Below, one piece after another: positions 34,076-40,183 of a stretch of DNA of 40,183 bases. The DNA lies in the NCBI GenBank assembly GCA_029227215.1, contig JAQXZM010000126.1:1-40183 (forward strand). The letters are read 5' to 3'. Under the pieces are notes generated by a model, which had not been told where the DNA came from, did no database searches, and worked only from the letters and a program-made list of their open reading frames with translations. The stretch's first letter is position 1. The number at the start of each line of letters is the position of its first letter. The stretch is from Bifidobacteriaceae bacterium (GTDB taxonomy: Bacteria; Actinomycetota; Actinomycetes; Actinomycetales; Bifidobacteriaceae). The translations under genes and the position numbers were made by a program.

Positions 34076-35431
34076 TCAGCTGAGTTCGAGGTCGGAGCCG
34101 GATTGGAGGAACTCCATGAGGTTCAGGTGGCGCACGCCATCGCGTTGCACGGGAAGCGGATCGAGGGAGAACAGGTAGCGCGGGTAGGCGTCGCGGATCT
34201 GCAGGAACGGACGGAACTCACGTTCCTCCACCGAGGGGTCTTGCACGCTCATCGAGACCTGCACATAGGCGTATTGGTTCGCTTTCTTCACGATGAAGTC
34301 GCATTCGAGCTTGCCGATGATGCCCACGCTCACCTCGTAGCCGAGCGAGCGCAGATACAGGTACAGCGCGTTTTCGAGCGCCGGCCCGTAGCTGATGCGC
34401 GTGTCGGTGCTGCGGGCGAAGCGGATGCCGAAATCCGCCAGGTAGTACTTCTCCCCTCCCCGCAGGGACTTGCGGGTGCGCAGGTCAAACCGCGGGCATT
34501 TGTAGAGCACCTTCGCATTCTCCAGCACCCGCACATAGGTCGCGAGGGTCTCGCGCTTGATGCCGACGCTCTCCGCGGTGTTGAGGTAGCGTGCGATGGA
34601 CGAGAGGTTCGTGGGCGAGGCGATGTTGTTGATGAGGTAGTCCTGCACCCGCTCGAACGTGTCGCGATGGCGGATGGCGCGGCGGGCTGTGATGTCTTTA
34701 TCGAAGATCTGGCCGATGACGTCTTGGATGTACAGCGCCTTCGCGTCCGGCTCATCGTAGTCCAGGGACTTGGGGAAACCGCCGTAGGTCAGGTAGTCGC
34801 GGAACGCCTGGGTGGGCGCGATGTTGGGCTTGCCGAGGAACGAGCGCATGCCGAGGTATTCCTGGAACGAGAGCGTGAACATCTCCAGCTCCACATACCT
34901 GCCGGTGAGTTTCGTGGCGAGCTCGCCGGAGAGCAGGTATGAGTTCGAACCGGTGATGAAGATCGAGACATCCCCTTCTTCGCGCCATGCATTGATGACT
35001 TTCTCGAAGCCCTTCACGTTCTGCACCTCGTCGATGAACAGGTAGCGCAACAGGCGGGAGACTTGGGGTGATCCTGCGGGGTCGCCCGTGCCTAATGCGG
35101 CCTGCGCGAAGGCGCGTTCGATGGCGGTGTCGAGCTGCTTGGGGCTCGTGACATCCTGGTACTCGCGCCGGTCGAGGTTGATGTACACGATGCGGCTGGG
35201 GTCCACGCCACCCTCCCGCAGCTCCTCCATCACCGTGAGCATGAGGCTTGACTTGCCGCAACGCCTGATGCCGGTGATGACCTTGATGAGGTCGGCATCA
35301 CGGTAGAAGGGGCGCAGTTTCGCCAGATAGCGTTCACGCCGGTACAGATGCGGCGCAACGCCAGTGCTGGCTGCGCTGCCGCCCGCATCCTGCATGCCTT
35401 CCTGAACGTCTTCCCGAACGCCTTCAGTCAT
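34076..35431 (-). CDS. DUF4143-type ATPase of a second subfamily (ATPase C)
   Basis: Function unknown. The start at 35431 (MTEGVREDVQEG) has GGGGAGG five bases upstream; an ATG seven codons earlier (35452) with AAGGGA is an alternative. The protein has 451 residues. The ATPase core shows Walker A GIRRCGKSSLM, Walker B LFIDEVQNVKGF, and FITGSNSYLLSGELAT. A winged-helix-like segment follows (SVGIKRETLATYVRVLENA). The C-terminal part reads LECDFIVKKANQYAYVQVSMS, where the nuclease-type ExK is replaced by QVS, as in the non-catalytic-looking branch of this family. The promoter is predicted inside and below a 20-bp-arm palindrome (35506). It is convergent with ATPase B (61-bp gap). Confidence 0.9.
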   Translation of the reverse strand: MTEGVREDVQEGMQDAGGSAASTGVAPHLYRRERYLAKLRPFYRDADLIKVITGIRRCGKSSLMLTVMEELREGGVDPSRIVYINLDRREYQDVTSPKQLDTAIERAFAQAALGTGDPAGSPQVSRLLRYLFIDEVQNVKGFEKVINAWREEGDVSIFITGSNSYLLSGELATKLTGRYVELEMFTLSFQEYLGMRSFLGKPNIAPTQAFRDYLTYGGFPKSLDYDEPDAKALYIQDVIGQIFDKDITARRAIRHRDTFERVQDYLINNIASPTNLSSIARYLNTAESVGIKRETLATYVRVLENAKVLYKCPRFDLRTRKSLRGGEKYYLADFGIRFARSTDTRISYGPALENALYLYLRSLGYEVSVGIIGKLECDFIVKKANQYAYVQVSMSVQDPSVEEREFRPFLQIRDAYPRYLFSLDPLPVQRDGVRHLNLMEFLQSGSDLELS

Positions 35432-35491
35432 CGCAGCCTCCCCGATAGTCATGGAATCCCTTGTGAATCGCCTTCCTCGGTGCGTGGCGAC

Positions 35492-35520
35492 ATTGTATCG
35501 CGAAAATTCCTAACGGACAA
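35492..35520 (-). promoter_or_regulatory. Promoter of ATPase C, -35 inside a palindrome
   Basis: On the minus strand TTGTCC (-35) and TACAAT (-10) are exactly 17 bp apart. The -35 lies within the right-hand arm of the 50-bp palindrome at 35506-35555, so a protein bound to the palindrome would compete with RNA polymerase. Confidence 0.6.
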
Positions 35521-35555
35521 AGTTGTGATTTTTGCCAACTTTGTCCGTTAGGAAT
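35506..35555. repeat. Perfect 20-bp-arm palindrome, copy 1
   Basis: ATTCCTAACGGACAAAGTTG and its exact complement flank a 10-base centre TGATTTTTGC. It lies 75 bases upstream of ATPase C and overlaps its promoter. The second copy lies 187 bp away. Confidence 0.92.
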
Positions 35556-35692
35556 GGATGGCGGGAGCCGCTGAGATGGCAGGGTGTGCCGATGTGGATT
35601 CTCAGTCGAAAAACGTTGAGATATCGCGGTTCTTGCATGCCCGCGAACTGATGGACAGTGATTAGGATCGATTGATTCCGCAGGTCCGCAGA

Positions 35693-35742
35693 ATTCCTAA
35701 CGGACAAAGTTGCGATTTTTGCCAACTTTGTCCGTTAGGAAT
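35693..35742. repeat. Perfect 20-bp-arm palindrome, copy 2
   Basis: The same arms as copy 1, with centre CGATTTTTGC; only one base differs over 50. It lies 13 bp behind the oppF-like stop codon. No T-run follows on the minus strand, so it is not an obvious terminator. The 137 bp between the copies contain no convincing gene. Confidence 0.92.
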
Positions 35743-35754
35743 GCTTGATGTATC

Positions 35755-36555
35755 TCACAGCGTGGCGGCGGCGATGAGGCGGCGGGTGTAAGGGTCGTGC
35801 GGATGGGTGAGCACCCGGGCGACCGTGCCACGCTCCACGACCTCGCCGTGGTGCATCACGATCACGTCGTCCGCGAGGCGCTGGGCGACGCCCAGGTCAT
35901 GGAGTACTACAAGCATCGCGACCTTGCCGCGCAGGGCGCCGAGCACGTCGAGAATCTGCAAGCGTGCCGTCACATCGAGCGCGCTCATTGGTTCGTCGGC
36001 GAGCAGCAGGCGCGGGCGCACCACGAGCGCGCGGGCGATCGCCACGCGCTGTGCCTGGCCGCCGGACAGGTCCATCGGCAAGCGCACGCCATACACGCGT
36101 GGATCCAGCCCCACCGATTGCAAGGCTTGCGCCGCCTGGCGCTCCGCCTCGGTGCGTGAAATGCCGCGGGCTCGCTGTGCTCTACCGCGGGCAAGCAGTG
36201 GCTCGGCAACGCTGCGCAGCGCGCTCCACCGTGGGTCGAGGGATGCGAACGGGTCTTGGTGCACGATGCCGGATTCACGGCGCAGGCGGAGCAACGCTGC
36301 GGGATCTTCGAAAATCGAAGTGCTGCCAGAATCCTCCGCGCCACCGCAATACTCCACGCTGCCGGCATCAGGTCTCAGCAGCCCCAGTGCAATCGACGTG
36401 AGCGTCGTCTTGCCGGAACCGGATTCGCCGATGACCGCCAGCGAGCGCCCGCGCCGCAGCGTGAAGCTCACATCGCGCACCGCAGGCACGCCGCGGTAAC
36501 ACTTGGTGACGTGGCTCACGCGCAGGATTGCATCGGATTTACCGTTGTCACTCAT
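35755..36555 (-). CDS. Peptide ABC transporter ATP-binding protein (OppF/DppF type)
   Basis: This 266-residue nucleotide-binding subunit starts at 36555 (MSDNGKSDAILRVSHV); the longer track start lies far inside the upstream gene. Its start overlaps the end of the OppD-type gene by 8 bases. Walker A is GESGSGKTTLTS, the ABC signature is LSGGQAQRVAIARAL and Walker B is LLLADEPMSALD, followed by a switch His in VLHDLGVAQ. It is the last gene of the transporter operon and would pair with the OppD-type subunit to power peptide uptake. Confidence 0.92.
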   Translation of the reverse strand: MSDNGKSDAILRVSHVTKCYRGVPAVRDVSFTLRRGRSLAVIGESGSGKTTLTSIALGLLRPDAGSVEYCGGAEDSGSTSIFEDPAALLRLRRESGIVHQDPFASLDPRWSALRSVAEPLLARGRAQRARGISRTEAERQAAQALQSVGLDPRVYGVRLPMDLSGGQAQRVAIARALVVRPRLLLADEPMSALDVTARLQILDVLGALRGKVAMLVVLHDLGVAQRLADDVIVMHHGEVVERGTVARVLTHPHDPYTRRLIAAATL

Positions 36556-37438
36556 GATTCGCCTCGCCCTCCGCATCGCCACTCTCCGCGCCGCCGTGCA
36601 GCGTGAGCTGCTCCGCCGCATTCACGAGTGCCTTGCCGATCTCCGTTTGCGGCGTGCGCATGAGTGCCTCGGTCTCGCCGGATTCGGCGATGGCGCCATG
36701 CTCCATCACATAGCAGCGCGTGGTGGCGCGGCGCAGCACCACGAAATCATGGGTGATGAACAGCAGCGACGCGCCGAGCCCGTCGACGAGGCGCACGAGC
36801 AGGTCCACCACGTCGCGCTGCACCACGGCGTCGAGCGCAGTGGTCGGTTCGTCGGCGATGATGAGGCGAGGCGACGTGATGAGCGCGGCGGCGATGGCGA
36901 CGCGCTGCCGCTGCCCGCCGGAGAGTTCATGCGGGTAGGCGCCGGCGAGCGAGCGCGGCAGGTCCACCGCGTCCATCTGAGCGAGCACGCGATCGTGCAC
37001 CTCGTCGCGGTTCACGTCGTAATGCAAGGTCAGGGGCAGACCGATCGTGTGGGCGATCGTGTGCACGGGGTCGAGCGCGGAGCCAGGGTTCTGGAACACG
37101 GCGCTCACGAAACGACCACGCAGGTCGGCGAGCTGGGCATCAGGCGCACCGATGACCTCGGTGCCACCGAGCTTGATGGACCCGCTGGATTCCAGCGATG
37201 AGGGCAGAATGCCCAGGATGGCGCGGGAAATCATCGATTTGCCCGCGCCGGAGGGGCCAATGAGTCCCACGCGCTCCCCTGGCGCAATGTCAAGGCTCAC
37301 GCCTTTGACAATCGCATTGGGAGCGATCGGCGCGGCGGCACCCGACGTGGCAGCACCCGACGCAGCGGCCGCAGCGCGGCGCTTCGCGGAATGGGCATGC
37401 GCGGGTCCAATCACGAGGTTGCGAACATGAAGCACCAT
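36548..37438 (-). CDS. Peptide ABC transporter ATP-binding protein (OppD/DppD type)
   Basis: This 296-residue ATPase subunit has Walker A GPSGAGKSMIS, the Q-loop in VFQNPGSALDP, the ABC signature LSGGQRQRVAIAAAL, Walker B LIIADEPTTALD and a switch His in FITHDFVVL. The N-terminal part carries an Ala/Ser/Gly insert (AHSAKRRAAAAASGAATSGA) within the usual first strands. Its start codon shares one base with the stop of the OppC-type gene (TGATG), showing translational coupling. The C-terminal Cys-rich iron-sulfur-like segment seen in some OppD proteins is not present. Confidence 0.92.
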   Translation of the reverse strand: MVLHVRNLVIGPAHAHSAKRRAAAAASGAATSGAAAPIAPNAIVKGVSLDIAPGERVGLIGPSGAGKSMISRAILGILPSSLESSGSIKLGGTEVIGAPDAQLADLRGRFVSAVFQNPGSALDPVHTIAHTIGLPLTLHYDVNRDEVHDRVLAQMDAVDLPRSLAGAYPHELSGGQRQRVAIAAALITSPRLIIADEPTTALDAVVQRDVVDLLVRLVDGLGASLLFITHDFVVLRRATTRCYVMEHGAIAESGETEALMRTPQTEIGKALVNAAEQLTLHGGAESGDAEGEANHE

Positions 37439-38520
37439 CAGGATTCCTCCTTTGCTGATACAGCAACCGATATATCGGATGGATCCGCAGCATCAGGAAC
37501 ATCTGCCGCGCCAAATGCGCCAGCAATGCCAGCGGCATCAGCCGCCCTATCGTCCTCATCGCCCTCATCGCCCTTATCGTCCAGCACATCCGCCGCCTCG
37601 TACCCCGCGCGGCGCAGCTCGGCGTTGACGAGCGGATCGGCGCAGTCACGCAGCGCGTCGCCCAAGAGGTTCAGTGCCACCACCACAGCGGTGATGAGCA
37701 GTCCCGGCCAGATGACGGTGAGCGTATGCACGGTGATGAGCTTGGCGCAGGGAGCGAGGCTTCTGCCCCACGAAGGCACACCCGCGGGCACGCCGATGCC
37801 CAGGTAGGTGAGCCCGGATTCGGCGAGGATGGCGGTGCCGGCGCTCATGCTCAGCTGCACCGCCATCGTGGGAGCGATGGCGGGCACCACATGGGTGAAG
37901 AACACACGCGCCTCACCCACGCCGTACGATCGCGATGCCGCCACATAGGGCGATGCCGCCGCAAGCTGCGCCACCGGGCGCGTGACACGCACCATGCTCA
38001 GCGAATACGCGAACGAGCACGCGAGCACCACCACGGCGATGGACGAGCCGAGCGGCACGCTCACGAGCATCGCGACGAGCACGGTGGGCACGGCGATGAG
38101 CGTGTCGACGCACACCATCCAGATGCGCGCCCCGCGCCCCGCACCTGCGTGAGCGCCAAGCGACGCCCATACGCCGAGCAATCCCAGCACCGCCGTGCAC
38201 GCGACCACGAGCGCCACGATGCCCAGCTGGGTGAGGGAACCCTTCATGAGCCAGGTGAGAAGGTCGTGCCCCGCGCCGTCCGCGCCCAGCGGGTGCGCCA
38301 TGCTCGGCCCCGCCCAGACGTTGCGCCCGTCGGAGTAGAGCAGCTTGTAGGGTGTCCAAATTGCCGAGACGATGCACACGGCGAGCCACAGCCCGAGCAC
38401 CGTGAGCGCGTAGGCGCCGTCCGCGCGACGCCACATCGAGCGCAGCACGATGCCGACGCGGCGCCATGCCAAGCGCCAGGCGGATTGCGACGATGCGCGA
38501 TTCACAGGTGCGTTTTTCAT
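37438..38520 (-). CDS. Peptide ABC transporter permease (OppC/DppC type)
   Basis: This 360-residue inner membrane permease has a hydrophobic N-terminal segment followed by several membrane helices. The EAA-type loop that docks the ATPase lies near residues 195-215 (SYGVGEARVFFTHVVPAIAP), with the following LAESGLTYLGIG and PSWGRSLA typical of the family. The last ~50 residues form an unusual acidic, Ala/Asp-rich cytoplasmic tail (DDKGDEGDEDDRAADAAG). Its start overlaps the stop of the OppB-type gene by 4 bases. Confidence 0.92.
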   Translation of the reverse strand: MKNAPVNRASSQSAWRLAWRRVGIVLRSMWRRADGAYALTVLGLWLAVCIVSAIWTPYKLLYSDGRNVWAGPSMAHPLGADGAGHDLLTWLMKGSLTQLGIVALVVACTAVLGLLGVWASLGAHAGAGRGARIWMVCVDTLIAVPTVLVAMLVSVPLGSSIAVVVLACSFAYSLSMVRVTRPVAQLAAASPYVAASRSYGVGEARVFFTHVVPAIAPTMAVQLSMSAGTAILAESGLTYLGIGVPAGVPSWGRSLAPCAKLITVHTLTVIWPGLLITAVVVALNLLGDALRDCADPLVNAELRRAGYEAADVLDDKGDEGDEDDRAADAAGIAGAFGAADVPDAADPSDISVAVSAKEES

Positions 38521-39569
38521 GCCCGTTCCCCTTTCGCCGCCGCCTTGAGCCGCGGATCGAGCGCGTGGTGAAGCAGATCCACCACAAGGCCCATCACCAG
38601 GAACAGCGCGGAGAGCAGCAGCAGCTCGGATTGCACGGCGAGGAAGTCGCGGCCCTTCAAGTCATTCATGAGCAGCGTGGCGAAGCCAGGCAAGGCGAAG
38701 AGGTTCTCGACCACCACCACGCCGGTCATCATCGAAGCAAACGCCAGGCCCGCCACCGACACGACCTGCGGCGCGGCAAGGCGCAAGCCCACGCGGCGCA
38801 CCGCCTGGGCGCGGGTCATGCCCGCCACCATCGCCTGCGCGATGTAGTCGGATTCGCTCACGTCCACGAGCGCGCTGCGCACATAGCGCAGGAACTCGGC
38901 GCCGGTGATGATGCCGATCGACAGCGCCGGCAGCACGAGCGACGCCAGCGCACGCCCCGGCTCACGCCACCCGGCGCTTGGAAAGCCCTGCGAGGGCAGC
39001 ACGCCCACGAGTCCCACTCCCCTGCCGAAGAGCAGCACGAGCAGCAATCCGCCCCACAGCGCCGGGATGGAACCGGCGATGATGGAGGCGATCTGCAACC
39101 CGCGCCGCACATGCGCGGAACGGGACGTGACCGCGAGCACGCCGAGCGGCACGCCGATGGCGAGCGCCACGGCGAGCCCCATGAGCGCGAGCGGCAGCGT
39201 GACCGCCATGCGCGCGCCCACTTGGGAGCCCACCGGGACGCCGGTGAGCTGCGAGACACCGAGGTTGCCATGAAGCACGTCGCGCAGCCAGGAGAGGTAT
39301 TGCACCGGGTAAGACCGGTCGAGGCCCATGTGCGCACGCAGGCGGGCGGTCTGCTCCGGCGTGGACGTGGTGCCGCCCAGCACCATCGCCGCATCGCCCG
39401 GCAACATGCGCAGGAATGCGAAAATCACCACGGATTGCACGAGCAGCGCGACCACGAACACCGCAAGCCGCCGCACAAGGTATGGCACGCGGAACCGCGT
39501 GCCGGCATCCCGTTGCGCCGATGGCTTCTCCGCCGCGCCATCTGCGACCACGTCTGAACGTGTTGGCAT
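38517..39569 (-). CDS. Peptide ABC transporter permease (OppB/DppB type)
   Basis: This 350-residue permease has a hydrophilic N-terminal ~30 residues. The family-typical first helix follows (VRRLAVFVVALLVQSVVIFAFLRMLPGDAA), with the LPGD motif of the OppB branch. A loop containing LRAHMGLDRSYPVQYLSWL precedes further helices, and an EAA-type region reads AMVAGMTRAQAVRRVGLR. AGGTGA lies four bases before the start. The binding-protein gene upstream is separated by 132 bp that contain 10-bp tandem repeats. The C-terminus overlaps the OppC-type start. Confidence 0.92.
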   Translation of the reverse strand: MPTRSDVVADGAAEKPSAQRDAGTRFRVPYLVRRLAVFVVALLVQSVVIFAFLRMLPGDAAMVLGGTTSTPEQTARLRAHMGLDRSYPVQYLSWLRDVLHGNLGVSQLTGVPVGSQVGARMAVTLPLALMGLAVALAIGVPLGVLAVTSRSAHVRRGLQIASIIAGSIPALWGGLLLVLLFGRGVGLVGVLPSQGFPSAGWREPGRALASLVLPALSIGIITGAEFLRYVRSALVDVSESDYIAQAMVAGMTRAQAVRRVGLRLAAPQVVSVAGLAFASMMTGVVVVENLFALPGFATLLMNDLKGRDFLAVQSELLLLSALFLVMGLVVDLLHHALDPRLKAAAKGERA

Positions 39570-39580
39570 TCGTCACCTGC

Positions 39581-39660
39581 TTTCTGCTGTATTCTGCTTT
39601 ATCCCGCTGTATTCCGCTGTTTTCCGCTGTATTCCGCTGTTTCCCGCTGTATTCCGCTGT
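39581..39660 (-). repeat. 10-bp tandem repeat x8 between binding-protein and permease genes
   Basis: Eight 10-bp blocks of the type ATTCCGCTGT (variants TTTCTGCTGT, ATTCTGCTTT, TTCCCGCTGT) run head to tail. They begin 12 bases upstream of the OppB-type start codon, between the binding-protein and permease genes of one operon. Repeat length could affect their relative expression. Confidence 0.88.
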
Positions 39661-39701
39661 TCCCAACGGCCTTCCACCGCTTTGCCGCTGCTTTGCTTTC
39701 C

Positions 39702-40183
39702 CTACGCCAGGCTGATCTGCCACAGGGGCAGGTACGACTGGTTCATGGCGACCGGGAAGTTCTTCACCGCGCTGCTCCACGCGGAGACGACGCGGAAGTT
39801 GAACAGCCAGTCGGCGGCGGCGTCCTGCGAGACCTGCTTGGCGGCCTGGGCGAGCAGTTTCTCGGCCTCGCTCTCGTCGGTGCTTGCCATCGCCTGCTGG
39901 TAGAGCTGCTGCACGGTGGCGTTGCTATAGCCGAAGTAGTAATCAGGGTTCGCCCACGACGCGAAGTCATGGCTTTCGTTATGGTCCACGAGCGAAAGGT
40001 CGTAGTCATGATTCGTGTACACGTCGGAGAGCCACGTGCTGAACTCCACGCGGTTCACGGTGAGCTCGATGCCTGCCTCGGCGAGCTGGCTCGTGAGTTG
40101 GTCGCCCAGTTCAGTGGAGTAGATGTTCGCGTAGGTGAGCGTCAGCTTCAGCGGGTTGGATTCGCTGTAGCCGGCGTCGGCAA
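39702..40183 (-). CDS. Peptide ABC transporter substrate-binding protein, C-terminal part (partial)
   Basis: The frame is open from the window edge to a TAG at 39702-39704, so about 160 C-terminal residues are visible. They read like a family 5 solute-binding protein: IYSTELGDQLTSQLAEAGIEL, then DYDLSLVDH, then NATVQQLYQQAM and AADWLFNFRVVSAW. The lipoprotein signal would lie outside the window. The ATG used by the ORF track at 40058 is internal. It would deliver oligopeptides to the permease pair encoded downstream. Confidence 0.88.
   Translation of the reverse strand, partial: ADAGYSESNPLKLTLTYANIYSTELGDQLTSQLAEAGIELTVNRVEFSTWLSDVYTNHDYDLSLVDHNESHDFASWANPDYYFGYSNATVQQLYQQAMASTDESEAEKLLAQAAKQVSQDAAADWLFNFRVVSAWSSAVKNFPVAMNQSYLPLWQISLA

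Noticed and set aside
35510-35725. 71-codon minus-strand ORF between the two palindromes
   Set aside because: It begins and ends inside the palindromes and has no ribosome site; composition gives no support.

Overview
The window is a high-GC actinobacterial chromosome segment, most likely Bifidobacterium or a close relative in the Bifidobacteriaceae. The reasons are the purine gene set (purL, purF, purM, purD, purK, purE), luxS, a recQ with low-complexity linkers, a cystathionine beta-synthase/gamma-synthase pair, DUF4143-type ATPases, and strong GGAGG ribosome binding sites on GC-rich genes. The genus is inferred from gene content and style; no search was run.

Layout. 1-294: the 3' end of purL. 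419-9464 (minus strand): a Ser/Thr protein kinase with a TPR-like C-terminal half, a single-pass membrane protein, a 1559-residue membrane-anchored protein with Ig-like segments, and a fourth membrane protein. The first three are linked by 4-base ATGA overlaps. This block lies inside the purine region, between purL and purF. 9465-10291: a long non-coding stretch with two DnaA-box-like sites and a 12-bp repeat array in the probable purF leader. 10292-14426: purF, purM, purD. 14480-16400: a zinc/manganese-type binding lipoprotein behind a Zur-like operator, convergent with a Fur-family (probably zur) gene. 16594-18668: purK and purE (minus). 18902-18975: tRNA-Arg(TCT). 19586-25496 (minus): dnaG, dgt, alr and luxS. 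26150-27328: DUF4143 ATPase A. 27446-29572: recQ. 29793-32203: metB-like gamma-synthase/lyase and cbs. 32854-35431: DUF4143 ATPases B (plus) and C (minus). 35755-40183 (minus): an oligopeptide ABC transporter (binding protein, two permeases, two ATPases), truncated at the window edge.

How the genes work together. The purine genes convert PRPP towards IMP. luxS, cbs and the gamma-synthase/lyase connect homocysteine to cysteine. dnaG, dgt and recQ are replication, nucleotide-pool and repair functions. The kinase block looks like a surface or signalling system, loosely reminiscent of the bifidobacterial PFNA cluster (kinase plus FN3-domain protein) but without that cluster's AAA ATPase, DUF58 and transglutaminase genes.

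The most unusual material is non-coding. (1) ATPases A and B are each preceded by a direct-repeat array with a strict 23-bp period; both share the core ATTTGYATA in the same orientation relative to the gene. ATPase C instead has two identical 20-bp-arm palindromes, one carrying the -35 box of its predicted promoter. (2) Short tandem repeats of 10 to 16 bp lie across the stop codons of four genes, and longer ones lie inside genes. (3) A 64-bp palindromic intergenic element occurs four times with exactly conserved length. (4) A separate 143-bp repeat occurs twice in inverted orientation. (5) The cbs leader starts with a closed multi-stem RNA fold containing mutually exclusive hairpins.
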